From Arsukibacterium sp. MJ3 (GTDB taxonomy: Bacteria > Pseudomonadota > Gammaproteobacteria > Enterobacterales > Alteromonadaceae), in assembly GCF_000987765.1 (NCBI RefSeq), contig NZ_LAHP01000006.1, positions 62,001-126,000 on the forward strand: DNA of 64,000 nucleotides, given 5' to 3'. This document shows, piece after piece, positions 26,332-34,907 of the stretch; position 1 is the first letter of the stretch, and every line of letters begins with the position of its first letter. Below the pieces are notes generated by a model that made no database searches, was not told where the DNA came from, and worked only from the letters and a program-made list of their open reading frames with translations. Position numbers and translations under genes: made by a program.

Positions 26332-27786
26332 TTAGTTAGCGCACTGTACCAGGGTTTGGTATTCATCAAAGGCGAAGTGATCGGTCATGCCGCTGATAAA
26401 GTCCTGCAGCAGCCGGCAGCGGTAATACAGCTCAAGTGCGCCATGCCCGTCGCTGATGGCGGCTGCTGCCAGCTGATAAGCGGCAACATGCTTATTGGGC
26501 AGGCGGTGGGCCAGGCGCTGCTCGCGGCCAAAGGCATGGCCCTGTTCGGCCAGCACGGCGTTAAAGTTAGCCACAGATAGCAATAGTAGCGGTTGGTAGC
26601 AATCGAGCAGGCCAGCAATAATACGCTGGCCCTGCAACTCGAGAGTTTCCACCTCGGGTTGGTTAAACACAAACTGGCGGGCTACCTGCTTAAAGGTGGC
26701 AGTAATGGCATGGTACTGGCTGTCATCTTCCAGTAGAGCGCGGTTTAAGCTGCCGAGATATACCGCGTCGATATTGCTTATAAACTGCTCTGCGGCATGG
26801 CGTACCAGCGGATGGATCATGCCTACCCGTAGTTTGATAAAAAACTCAGAATTTTTATTAATGGGTTCGGCTTCGGCTTTATCCAGTGCCGCTTTAACCA
26901 GCGCTGAAAAGCTCTCGCTGCCGCCGCTATGAGTGGCAATCAGCTTACCGGATGTATTCTGCGTCGCAAATGCCAGGTTAAGTTGCTTTGCCAGCTCTGT
27001 CAGCGTAAACAAGCCCTTTTCTACCGCATCTTCCAGATCGGCCAGGCAGTAGGAAATATCATCGGCCGCTTCCATAATGTAGGTCAGGGGGTGACGATTG
27101 CCGGGTGCAGTACCCAGCTCTTGCCACAGCTTGTCGACAAACGTCTGCTCAGCAAAATAATAGCCGGGTTTTTTCTGCAAATAGCTTTGGGCGTGGCCGG
27201 GAGCTGGTTTGGTGGCGGTGCCAATGCGGGTATATTTTAAAATGCAGGCGGTTTGCGCATAGGTCAGGTTCATCCGCTGCAGACTATGCACCAGCCGGAT
27301 AGCCTGGGCATTACCTTCAAATTGTGCCAATTCAGTACTCAGGGTGTGCCACAAGGCATTGTCCTGTAGCTGATGCCGTGTGGTCAGTTCAGGCAGCGCC
27401 TGGCTAAACCAGCTGTTAATGGCGCTTTCACCGCTATGGCCAAACGGCGGGTTACCGACATCGTGCAGCAGGCAGGCCATTTCCACTAAGGATTCAACCG
27501 GCCGCTCTAAGCCGGTTAAACCGTATTGTGCCTGTTGCTCGTCGCTTAACTGCCGGAAAATGCTTTGCACAATAAAACGGCCGGTTTGCTGCACTTCCAG
27601 CGAATGGGTTAGCCGGCTGCGCACCGCAGCATTGCGCTCCAGTGGAAATACCTGGGTTTTTTGCTGCAAGCGGCGCACCGCGGCCGAGTTAATAATCCGC
27701 CCGCGGTCACTTTCCAGCGCGCTTTGTAAGTCGCCACTGCGGCTTTGTAGTGGCCTATCGGCTTTGATTTTAGTGCGAAAATCCAT
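26332..27786 (-). CDS. dgt: Deoxyguanosinetriphosphate triphosphohydrolase (dGTPase)
   Basis: A 484-residue HD-domain enzyme that hydrolyses dGTP to deoxyguanosine and triphosphate. The ATG at 27786 gives MDFRTKI, matching the start of E. coli Dgt; the open frame adds six residues from a GTG. Conserved parts are RSRLTHSLEVQQTGR, the metal-binding HDVGNPPFGHSGE and ADDISYCLADLEDAVEKG. Length and motifs match the long Dgt class. It is convergent with the fusion hydrolase gene. In other bacteria Dgt limits dNTP pools and can restrict phage replication, but nothing here suggests a specialised role. Confidence 0.93.
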   Translation of the reverse strand: MDFRTKIKADRPLQSRSGDLQSALESDRGRIINSAAVRRLQQKTQVFPLERNAAVRSRLTHSLEVQQTGRFIVQSIFRQLSDEQQAQYGLTGLERPVESLVEMACLLHDVGNPPFGHSGESAINSWFSQALPELTTRHQLQDNALWHTLSTELAQFEGNAQAIRLVHSLQRMNLTYAQTACILKYTRIGTATKPAPGHAQSYLQKKPGYYFAEQTFVDKLWQELGTAPGNRHPLTYIMEAADDISYCLADLEDAVEKGLFTLTELAKQLNLAFATQNTSGKLIATHSGGSESFSALVKAALDKAEAEPINKNSEFFIKLRVGMIHPLVRHAAEQFISNIDAVYLGSLNRALLEDDSQYHAITATFKQVARQFVFNQPEVETLELQGQRIIAGLLDCYQPLLLLSVANFNAVLAEQGHAFGREQRLAHRLPNKHVAAYQLAAAAISDGHGALELYYRCRLLQDFISGMTDHFAFDEYQTLVQCAN

Positions 27787-27877
27787 GAAAACGCTCGTTA
27801 ACACCGCAAATGACAGCAGTGTGGCGTAAAAAGCGCCCAGCTGTAAAGCCTTTCGGATGACCGACGGTTTGGGCGCG

Positions 27878-27970
27878 ACCGGTTAACCCACGCCAACACG
27901 CCGTGAACCCATCCATGGGGGCTCGTTTCCGCCCGTCCAGGGCTCAACGGTTGGCTTAGGGTTAACCGGT
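27878..27970. repeat. Long imperfect palindrome (REP-like intergenic element)
   Basis: Perfect 12-base arms ACCGGTTAACCC (27878-27889) and GGGTTAACCGGT (27959-27970) enclose an inner imperfect stem (GCCAACACGCCGTGA opposite GCCAACCGTTGAGCCC) and a CCATCCATGGGGG segment. The element fills the gap between dgt and the response regulator and is GC-rich. It resembles dispersed palindromic elements of marine Gammaproteobacteria from memory; no second copy was seen in this window. In RNA it would form a long hairpin. Confidence 0.7.
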
Positions 27971-27995
27971 TGCTTCTAATCGAATCTATTGCCGA

Positions 27996-28592
27996 TCAAA
28001 GCCACCCCTTTTGCCGGGCGATCCTCGCAGCGTCGATACGGTTAGCAGCATGCAGTTTGCTAATCGCTTCTGATAAATAATTACGGGCAGTGCCTTCGGC
28101 AATATACAGGGCAGCGGCAATGTCGCTGGTGCTTTTGCCGTCGGCAGCCAAGCGCAGCGCCTGCCGCTCTTTTTCACTTAACGGGTCTTGCTCGCCCAGC
28201 GAATTTAACAGCAGTTCGCTGTCGACGACTTTTTTACCCGCCATTACCTGCAAAATGGCTTGTACCAGTTGTGCGACTGGCGCATCTTTTAATAAGAAAC
28301 CGCCAACACCGGCCTCCATTGCCCGCTTCACATAACCGGCACGGCCAAAGGTAGTAATAATCACCACTTTAGTCGCTAATTTTTGCTGTTGAACATGCTG
28401 TGCCAATTCAATACCGGTTAAGCCAGGCATTTCAATATCACTTAGCAGTAAATCAAACGGCTGTTGCTTTAACAGCGTAAGTGCAGCGTCGCCATCAGCG
28501 GCTTCGGTAACACTAAAACCGGCTTCCAGCCGCAACAAGCTGGCTAATGCTGTGCGGATCATGGTCTGATCTTCTGCCAATAAAATATTCAT
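27996..28592 (-). CDS. NarL/LuxR-family response regulator (DesR-like)
   Basis: A 198-residue response regulator. The receiver has an acidic pair in LLAEDQTM, phospho-acceptor Asp in LLLSDIEMPG, Thr in VIITTFGRAGY and Lys in FLLKDAP. A LuxR-type helix-turn-helix follows (LSEKERQALRLAADGKSTSD, GTARNYLSEAISKLHA). It overlaps the kinase gene upstream by 4 bases, so the pair is co-translated. DesR and LnrK/LiaR-type regulators typically control an adjacent ABC exporter, and here the divergent operon at 29845 encodes one. Confidence 0.92.
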   Translation of the reverse strand: MNILLAEDQTMIRTALASLLRLEAGFSVTEAADGDAALTLLKQQPFDLLLSDIEMPGLTGIELAQHVQQQKLATKVVIITTFGRAGYVKRAMEAGVGGFLLKDAPVAQLVQAILQVMAGKKVVDSELLLNSLGEQDPLSEKERQALRLAADGKSTSDIAAALYIAEGTARNYLSEAISKLHAANRIDAARIARQKGWL

Positions 28593-29665
28593 GCTGTTTG
28601 CTCCTGAAGTGGCAGTTGAATCGTGGCAGTCATGCCATGTTGTCGCTGCAATAGTAGCGTGGCATCAATAGCGGTTAATCGTTCGCGTAAACCGGTAATA
28701 CCGTTGCCTTCGCTGATATTGATATTGTTGCCGTTATCATTAAGGCTGATCATTAGTTGCGGCCCTTGCTGTGCAAAGAAAAGCTGGCAGTAGTCACCAT
28801 TACTATGGCGGATAACATTAGTGGTAAGTTCAGTCAGGGCTAAAATTAACGCGGTTTCCCGTCGTTTGTCTAGCTGCGGGATGTCGCCGTGTAGTTCTGC
28901 CTGAAAGCCCGCCTCTCTTAAGCGGCCCAGTAGTTTTGCCGTTTCAGCTGTCAGGCCCTGGTGTTTGTAGCCCGAGACACTTTGCCGCACCAGGCTTAGT
29001 GCATCCCGGGCAATCTGGCTTAATTCCGTTAGCTGCTGCGCGGCAGCTTCAGGCTGCTGATGCGCCAGCAGCTTAGTGGTTAAGTCGGCTTTTAATATGA
29101 CGCTGGATAACGTGTGGCCCAAAATATCGTGTAAATCACGGGCAATACGCTCGCGCTCTACCATTGCCGCCAGTTGCTTAATTTCATCTTCACTCTGCAA
29201 TTCAGCCTGACGGTGCCGAAGTTTTGCCTGTTCGGCGCGGCCAAGTAGGCTAATGGCCAACACTGTCGGAATGGCCATAATTAAAAACAGGTCCCAGTGA
29301 ATATTCAATACCCTATCCAGCAACACTAATAAACATACCAGTAACGCCATCAGCAGCAGGTAACGTCGCAGTGAATAAGCAAAACCAATAAAAAAGCCGG
29401 CATAAGCAAACATTGAAATGGTGCCGGGGTTAACTGAAGTAATTAGCGCGGCAACCAGTACTATGCCGGCAATGGGCCAGTGCATATCATTGCGGCTGCT
29501 ACGGTAGGCCCAAAAATAACAGACTAAAAAAAGCAACAAAGCTGTTGCCATACTAAGGTATTGCCACAGCGAAAAATGCACAGTTAAAAGCGGAATAATA
29601 AAGAAAATAAGGTTTATAAGATAAATCCAACTTAACTTTTGTTGCAGGGTATCTGGTTGGCTCAT
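28589..29665 (-). CDS. Sensor histidine kinase (DesK/HisKA_3 type)
   Basis: A 358-residue membrane kinase. The ATG at 29665 gives MSQPDTLQQK, a soluble lead before the first membrane segment; the longer frame to 29752 overlaps the divergent promoter. Residues 15-165 contain about five membrane helices without a large periplasmic domain, as in kinases that sense the membrane itself. The HisKA_3 motif ERERIARDLHDILGHTLSS carries the phosphorylated His, and the ATPase domain has TNVIRHSNG, LNDNGNNINISEGNGI and GLRERLTAI. It pairs with the overlapping NarL-type regulator. Membrane disturbance by an amphiphilic compound is the likely signal (inference from family). Confidence 0.9.
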   Translation of the reverse strand: MSQPDTLQQKLSWIYLINLIFFIIPLLTVHFSLWQYLSMATALLLFLVCYFWAYRSSRNDMHWPIAGIVLVAALITSVNPGTISMFAYAGFFIGFAYSLRRYLLLMALLVCLLVLLDRVLNIHWDLFLIMAIPTVLAISLLGRAEQAKLRHRQAELQSEDEIKQLAAMVERERIARDLHDILGHTLSSVILKADLTTKLLAHQQPEAAAQQLTELSQIARDALSLVRQSVSGYKHQGLTAETAKLLGRLREAGFQAELHGDIPQLDKRRETALILALTELTTNVIRHSNGDYCQLFFAQQGPQLMISLNDNGNNINISEGNGITGLRERLTAIDATLLLQRQHGMTATIQLPLQEQTA

Positions 29666-29724
29666 AGTAGTGTCCAGGTTAAGTGCTGCTTGCAGTGTAA
29701 TCAATAAAACGTGTTTGCCGCCAG

Positions 29725-29775
29725 TGACAAAGGTCATATTACAACATGGCAATTGTCATCCGTTATTGGTGACAA
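29725..29775. promoter_or_regulatory. Candidate response-regulator binding sites (TGACAA repeats)
   Basis: TGACAA occurs at 29725-29730 and 29770-29775 and in inverted form at 29753-29758. The last two make an inverted repeat TTGTCATC-N7-GGTGACAA. All lie between the divergent kinase and hydrolase-ABC operons, where the NarL-type regulator would be expected to bind. Confidence 0.5.
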
Positions 29776-29844
29776 CCGTTACCTGTGGATTACACCACCT
29801 CTGCTTATACTGGCCTCATTGACATTACCAATGAGGAACACAAC

Positions 29845-30792
29845 ATGAAAAAGCTAAACACCACAGTATGCAATTTGGTTCTGACACTAGGTTTAACCGG
29901 CAGCCTGTTTAGCCTGCCGGCTATCGCAGAAAAGTCTGACATTGCAACAAACCCGACACTGACCACTTTACAACAGCAGGCCTGCGCGTGCTTTGAGGTT
30001 AAGGTGGTAGGTCAGGGGCCGGCTATTATTTTAATCCCGGGAGTGGCGTCATCCGGTGATGTCTGGCAAAGCACGGTAGAGACTTTGCAGGACGATTATC
30101 AGCTGCATATTTTCACCCTGGCCGGTTTTGCCGGGGTAAAACCAATACCAATGCAAAGCTGGGGAGAGGGCTACCTTGCTATCCAGCAGCAGGCTATTTT
30201 GCACTATATCGCCGAGCAGCAACTGGAAAAGCCGGTGATTATTGGCCATTCACTTGGTGGTTATCTGGCGTTGGCTTTAGCTGCGACCAGCCCGGAGCAC
30301 ATTGGTGCAGCGGTTAACGTTGACGGCTTGCCGGCATTAGGTGCGTTATTTACGCAATCGGCAGCAAATAATACCTCTGATAGTCAGGTTAGCGCTCCGG
30401 TAAATTTTGATCCTGTGGCGATAGCTAAAAGTATGGCCAATGACGACAACTGGCAGCGGCGCATTGTGGCCGATATGACCCGCTCAGATGGCATGACCAG
30501 CGGTCGGGTAATGGGCGAGTTAATGCAGGCTGACTTACGACCACAACTGGCTAGTATTCGGGTACCGGTACTTACCCTAGGTGCCTTACAACATGGCGCA
30601 CCTTACAGCACGCCCGAGCAGGTGCAGGCTAACTATCAAAACCAGCTGGCTAACGCCCCGTTACAGTATCATCAATTTGCCTTTGCCCGAGACTCGAAGC
30701 ATTTCATCATGGCCGATGCACCAGAATGGATGAATAGCCAGATTGGCCGCTTTCTTGCTGAGCGGGCAAATAATCGCGAGGTGCAGCAATGA
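29845..30792 (+). CDS. Exported alpha/beta-hydrolase
   Basis: A 315-residue hydrolase with a signal peptide (MKKLNTTVCN start, cleavage near LPAIAEK). The ATG at 29845 has GAGGA at the right distance; the longer frame from 29785 covers the promoter. The fold motifs are IILIPGVASSGDVW (oxyanion region), nucleophile Ser in VIGHSLGGYLAL, and a C-terminal His in SKHFIMAD. It is the first gene of a three-gene operon and overlaps the ABC ATPase by 4 bases (ATGA). Its location beside a DesKR-like pair and an exporter suggests it destroys or modifies the compound the exporter removes, or trims a lipid (inference). Confidence 0.85.
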   Translation: MKKLNTTVCNLVLTLGLTGSLFSLPAIAEKSDIATNPTLTTLQQQACACFEVKVVGQGPAIILIPGVASSGDVWQSTVETLQDDYQLHIFTLAGFAGVKPIPMQSWGEGYLAIQQQAILHYIAEQQLEKPVIIGHSLGGYLALALAATSPEHIGAAVNVDGLPALGALFTQSAANNTSDSQVSAPVNFDPVAIAKSMANDDNWQRRIVADMTRSDGMTSGRVMGELMQADLRPQLASIRVPVLTLGALQHGAPYSTPEQVQANYQNQLANAPLQYHQFAFARDSKHFIMADAPEWMNSQIGRFLAERANNREVQQ

Positions 30793-31757
30793 GCCGGCAA
30801 TTACAAGTAGATGCCGCGTTATGCTGCGTTGGCCTAAGCAAACGTTATGGCCAGCAGCAAGTGCTTGATGCGATAGATTTAACCTTGCAACCCGGCGAAG
30901 TGCTCTGTGTGTTGGGCCCAAATGGTGCTGGTAAAACCACCTTTATTGCCGCTATGTTGGGGTTAATTGCTGCAGACAGTGGCCAGATACAGTTACTGGG
31001 CCAGTTACAGCAAGGTACTGCGCGTAGTCAGGCGTTACGCCAGCAATTGGGGGTAATGATGCAAATAGGCAGCCTAACCGCGAATTTAACCGTTGCTGAG
31101 CAATGTGACTTATTCGCCAGTTATTATCCTTCAGGCCACACTGTAACAGGCTTGCTGAGTCTGGCTGGGTTAGAGGCTCATGCTAACCAGCGTTTTGGTC
31201 GCTTATCGGGTGGCCAAAAGCAGCGGCTGTTATTTGCACTGGCGCTGGCAGGTAAACCCCGGCTGGTGTTCTTAGATGAACCCACACTAGGTATGGATGT
31301 GCAGGCACGCCGGGCGTTATGGCAGCAAATTCACCACTTAAAGCAGCAAGGGGTAAGTGTGGTACTTACCACGCATTATCTGGAAGAAGCTGAACTACTG
31401 GCAGATCGTATTGCCGTGTTGCATCAGGGGAAGCTTATTGCCAATAACAGCCCTGCTCAGCTTAAAGCACAAATCGCTTACAAGTATATTCAATGTCGTA
31501 CCCGTTTAACGCCGGCGCAGCTTAACGCGCTGCCCGGAGTGCAAACGGTTATGCAAGCGACTGTAAAAGACAGTGTGCAAGACAACGCTAGCCAGCAACC
31601 ATTGATGGTGTTGCAAAGTAATCAGCCAGAGCTGACCCTGCGCGCTTTATTGGCTCAAGATCAGCAGCTTGTCGACCTTGAAGTGAAGTCAGTGGCGCTG
31701 GAGCAAGCCTTTTTACAACTTACCCAAACATTGGCAACGCAGGAGCCGGCAGCATGA
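30789..31757 (+). CDS. ABC transporter ATP-binding protein
   Basis: A 322-residue ABC ATPase of the drug/lipid exporter (ABC-2 partner) type. Walker A GPNGAGKTT, Q-loop QIGSLTANLTV, signature LSGGQKQR, Walker B LVFLDEPTLGMD and switch His in TTHYLEEAE are all intact. The C-terminal 90 residues after the core domain are the extension seen in CcmA/DrrA-type exporters. It overlaps the hydrolase before it and the permease after it by 4 bases each. The exporter is probably induced by the divergent two-component system. Confidence 0.94.
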   Translation: MSRQLQVDAALCCVGLSKRYGQQQVLDAIDLTLQPGEVLCVLGPNGAGKTTFIAAMLGLIAADSGQIQLLGQLQQGTARSQALRQQLGVMMQIGSLTANLTVAEQCDLFASYYPSGHTVTGLLSLAGLEAHANQRFGRLSGGQKQRLLFALALAGKPRLVFLDEPTLGMDVQARRALWQQIHHLKQQGVSVVLTTHYLEEAELLADRIAVLHQGKLIANNSPAQLKAQIAYKYIQCRTRLTPAQLNALPGVQTVMQATVKDSVQDNASQQPLMVLQSNQPELTLRALLAQDQQLVDLEVKSVALEQAFLQLTQTLATQEPAA

Positions 31758-32506
31758 ACACTGTACGTATTTATCAAAAAGAAGCCTGGTACGATTTACT
31801 TAGTGTCTGGCGTACGCCGGGCTTTGTGTTGCCATCGCTGGCTTTTCCGGTAGTCTTTTACCTATTTTTTGGCGTCATCTTCAATCGCTCTGGTGGGAGT
31901 AACACGGCGGCTTATATGTTGGTTACCTACAGTTGCTTTGGCATTATGGGGCCTGCTATGTTTAACTTTGCGATGAATATTGCCAGCGACCGGGCGCACG
32001 GCTGGTTAACCTTAAAGCGCTTGTCGCCAATGCCGGTTGCCGCTTATTTACTGGCGAAAATGAGCACCAGTCTGGTATTTGCACTACTGATTATGCTGTT
32101 GTTATTTAGTACGGCAGTGTTGTTTGGCGATGTTAGGCTAGCCTACAGCCAGTGGCTGCTGTTGCTGCTACTGCTGTTGGTGGGCACCCTGCCATTTGCA
32201 TTAATAGGGTTAATGCTTGGTTTAACCTTAAGCGATAAAACGGCGCCTGGCGTGGTGAACCTGCTGTATTTGCCCATGGCGTTTTTATCAGGTTTATGGC
32301 TGCCAATCAGTATGTTTCCACCGTTTTTACAGCAGTTGGGATGGGTTTGGCCTAGTTATCACTTGTCGCAAATTGGCCTGAAAGTTATCAATATGGATCA
32401 AGGCCATGCACTTTGGGTTCATCTGCTAATACTTACCATTACCAGCGCGCTGCTGGCTGGCTTAGCGCTGTGGTCATTTAAACAGCTGACTGCAGAAAAA
32501 GCATAA
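31754..32506 (+). CDS. ABC-2 type transporter permease
   Basis: A 250-residue membrane protein with six predicted helices, partner of the ATPase at 30789. The layout is typical of the ABC-2 family: a short N-terminal cytosolic helix, then GFVLPSLAFPVVFYLFFGVI, and late LLYLPMAFLSGLWLPISMFP. A 4-base overlap couples it to the ATPase. Together with the kinase/regulator pair, the set resembles the B. subtilis LnrJK-LnrLMN type of lipopeptide or antibiotic resistance unit (family comparison, function not shown). Confidence 0.92.
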   Translation: MNTVRIYQKEAWYDLLSVWRTPGFVLPSLAFPVVFYLFFGVIFNRSGGSNTAAYMLVTYSCFGIMGPAMFNFAMNIASDRAHGWLTLKRLSPMPVAAYLLAKMSTSLVFALLIMLLLFSTAVLFGDVRLAYSQWLLLLLLLLVGTLPFALIGLMLGLTLSDKTAPGVVNLLYLPMAFLSGLWLPISMFPPFLQQLGWVWPSYHLSQIGLKVINMDQGHALWVHLLILTITSALLAGLALWSFKQLTAEKA

Positions 32507-32570
32507 GCCTGTAGATAAATGCAGGCAAGGTTTTTGTAACAATTGGATCTTGTATCTTAAACCCGTGTAG

Positions 32571-32611
32571 AACATAGGCTATGTTTTATACTATCCAAGG
32601 TGATTGGATAG
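32571..32611 (+). terminator. Paired hairpins after the ABC-2 operon
   Basis: AACATAG/CTATGTT (32571-32585) followed by TTATA, then CTATCCAA/TTGGATAG (32591-32611) with a five-base loop. They lie between the plus-strand permease and the convergent SDR gene. Neither has a long U-run, so termination is probable but not certain. Confidence 0.45.
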
Positions 32612-32636
32612 AGGGGTAGAAACGATGCCCAGCGGT

Positions 32637-33299
32637 TTACCAGGGTAATTCACTGCCATTGCTATGGTAAAACTTGCCGCTGTTAGCCGGGTTAAGCTCG
32701 GCTATCAGCTTGGTTAAATGGCTGGCGGCTTCATCTGGGCTGATATCGCCACCAAAGCCGACCATTTCAGTTTGCACATAGCCAGGGTGGTAAATACCGA
32801 CACTGATATTACGTGGCGCTACATCAATGGCTAATGACACACTGCCGGCATTAAGTGCGGCTTTAGCCATGCGGTAGCCGTAATAATTGCCCGAGTCGTT
32901 ATCGGTAATCGAGCCCATGCGGCTACTGATCATCGCTATTTTGCCGCCGTCTTTCATTGCCGCCAGTAATTGCTGGCTTAGTAGTAGTGGCGCTATGCTG
33001 TCTACCTGAAACTGCTTTAAAATAGTGCTTTCATTAAAGTTTTCCAGCGTTTCTTTGTGTAATATACCCGCGTTATTAAGCAGAATATCAATGCTGTTTT
33101 TGGCAAATTTAGCGGCAACGTCTTTAATTTTTTGCGGCTCGCTTAGCTCTATTCCGCTGTACAGGGTAACATCCAGATCAGCCAGTTCCGCTGACGGCTG
33201 GCGGCAAATAACCGAGACTTTATCGCCCTTGGTCAGATACTGCTTCACCAAAGCCAGGCCAATGCCTTTGTTGCCGCCGGTAATTACAATATGTTGCAT
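32637..33299 (-). CDS. Short-chain dehydrogenase/reductase
   Basis: A 220-residue SDR. The N-terminal NAD(P)-binding motif is TGGNKGIG, followed by NNAG (LLNNAGIL), catalytic Ser in MISSRMGS and YxxxK in YGYRMAKAALN. It resembles the CsgA/YciK-like SDRs with an N-terminal MQHIVITGGNKGIGLALV. AGGAG precedes the ATG. It is convergent with the exporter operon and appears to be a single-gene unit. The substrate is unknown. Confidence 0.9.
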   Translation of the reverse strand: MQHIVITGGNKGIGLALVKQYLTKGDKVSVICRQPSAELADLDVTLYSGIELSEPQKIKDVAAKFAKNSIDILLNNAGILHKETLENFNESTILKQFQVDSIAPLLLSQQLLAAMKDGGKIAMISSRMGSITDNDSGNYYGYRMAKAALNAGSVSLAIDVAPRNISVGIYHPGYVQTEMVGFGGDISPDEAASHLTKLIAELNPANSGKFYHSNGSELPW

Positions 33300-33368
33300 A
33301 GTGCTGCTCCTGCTGTTGGACTGTATAAATTAACTATAGACAATATATCCGGACGCAATAGCCACAAT

Positions 33369-34820
33369 TCAAGGCCGCAACCCAGTGTCAACTTTTAGCA
33401 ACGCGTCTTTAAGTAGACTGATCAGCTGCACTAACTTGCTTTCATCTGCATCGGCAATACCAATAACTAAGCCACGGTCGGGTTCGTTTAAAAAGCAGTA
33501 ACGACTGAATGGCTGCAGCTTAAAGCCGTGCCGGTTTAATTGCTGGCACAGTGTAATATCATCAGTCAGTGCAGGTAACAGCAGAGTTAAATGCAGGCCG
33601 GCATCTTTGGCCAATAATGAGCATGCCGGGAAATGCTGTTGCAGCAAGGCCACAGCTTGTTGCTTTTGCTGCTGATATAAGCGCCGCATTTTTCGCAGGT
33701 GGCGATTAAAATGACCCTCGTTTATAAAGTCGGCCAATACGGCCTGTGGTAACAGCGGCACATCACCATGCAGTGCCTGTTGGATAGCGCTGGCCTGGCC
33801 AACTATCTCAGGTGGCAGCACCAGATAACCCAACCGCAGTGCCGGAAACAAGGTTTTGCTTAAAGAGCCTACAAACATTACGCCTTGTCCGCCGGCTAAA
33901 CCCTGCAGGCTGGCCATAGGCCGATGCCGGTACTGAAACTCACTGTCGTAATCATCTTCTACCAGCCAGTATTGTTCGTTTTTAGCCCAATTAAGCAACG
34001 TCAGTCGCTGACTTAACGACATAATACCGCCGCAAGGATAGTGGTGTGATGGCGTTAAAAACAGTGCTTTGGCCTGGCTATTTATTGGTAAACTGGACGG
34101 GTCGAGCCCGCTTGCACTTTCGGCCGGTATAAAGCTGGTTTGCAGTTCTGCCAGCTGCAATGCTTGTTTTAATCTGGGGTAGCCGGGTGATTCCATTAAT
34201 ACTTTTTGACCACTGCGTGCCACCAAACGGGCGGCGATAAATAACGCCTGCTGGGCACCGGCAGTGATCAAAATAGTATTTTCATCACACACTAATTGTC
34301 GTGACTGACGCAAATACTGCGTTAGAGCCTGGCGCAGCAGTGGGTAACCCAGCGGATCGGCCATGTTACACAACGCAGGTCTGTTAGCATGGCGCTGCAG
34401 CAGTTGCTGCCACAGCCGAAACGGAAACTGTTGTACATTGGCGGTGCCTGGCTGCAAATACCCGCTATAGCCCGAGGCTTTGGCGGTTAAGCCGTAATCT
34501 TGTGTGGGAAGAGGCATTGTAGGTAAAACCGCGCTGCTGCTGGCGGCAAAAAAGCCATCGGGTAGTGCTTCCACTATCATATAACCACGGCCTTGTTGCG
34601 GCGCCAGATACCCCTCCGCTACCAACTGTTGCAAGGCTTGTTGCACCGTGCTTCGGCTTAGCTGTAGATCGGCTGCCAATTGCCGTTCCGAGGGCAGTAA
34701 AGCGCCACCGGGCCAATGACCGCTCAACAATTGCTGGCGCAAGCTAACATACAACTGCTGGTGCAGCTGCGCGTTACCGCTTAGGTTTAGCGAATCAGTA
34801 CTTAGGCGCTGAACAGCCAA
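33369..34820 (-). CDS. MocR-type (GntR-aminotransferase) transcriptional regulator
   Basis: A 483-residue MocR regulator. Residues 15-85 are a GntR winged helix (LYVSLRQQLLSGHWPGGALL, RQLAADLQLSRSTVQQALQQL). Residues 110-475 are a fold-type I aminotransferase-like domain; SLSKTLFPALRLGYLVLPPE contains the PLP-binding Lys and VEDDYDSEFQYRHRP the conserved Asp/Tyr region. The only start near the winged helix is TTG at 34820, which lies inside the first AACTGGT repeat, so the start is somewhat uncertain. It is divergent from a GNAT/PaiB-like pair, and MocR regulators commonly control divergent neighbours. The effector would be PLP or an amino compound. Confidence 0.9.
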   Translation of the reverse strand: MAVQRLSTDSLNLSGNAQLHQQLYVSLRQQLLSGHWPGGALLPSERQLAADLQLSRSTVQQALQQLVAEGYLAPQQGRGYMIVEALPDGFFAASSSAVLPTMPLPTQDYGLTAKASGYSGYLQPGTANVQQFPFRLWQQLLQRHANRPALCNMADPLGYPLLRQALTQYLRQSRQLVCDENTILITAGAQQALFIAARLVARSGQKVLMESPGYPRLKQALQLAELQTSFIPAESASGLDPSSLPINSQAKALFLTPSHHYPCGGIMSLSQRLTLLNWAKNEQYWLVEDDYDSEFQYRHRPMASLQGLAGGQGVMFVGSLSKTLFPALRLGYLVLPPEIVGQASAIQQALHGDVPLLPQAVLADFINEGHFNRHLRKMRRLYQQQKQQAVALLQQHFPACSLLAKDAGLHLTLLLPALTDDITLCQQLNRHGFKLQPFSRYCFLNEPDRGLVIGIADADESKLVQLISLLKDALLKVDTGLRP

Positions 34821-34867
34821 CTGGTATGCTCAATTTGTTAAAACTGGTTATTTATATAATACCAGTT
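34819..34867. promoter_or_regulatory. Candidate MocR operator and GNAT promoter
   Basis: AACTGGTA (34819-34826) and AACTGGTT (34842-34849) are direct repeats 23 bases apart; an inverted copy TACCAGTT lies at 34860-34867. MocR proteins typically bind direct repeats. A -10-like TATAAT is at 34855-34860, between the second and third copies, and would serve the GNAT gene. The first copy overlaps the TTG start of the regulator, consistent with autorepression. Confidence 0.6.
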
Positions 34868-34907
34868 TAGCGTTGTAATAGCGGTATTCACAACAGGAGT
34901 TATCGCT

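Noticed and set aside
26332-27786. dGTPase as part of an antiphage module
   Set aside because: Dgt is a common core gene, and the neighbouring genes here show no defence linkage.
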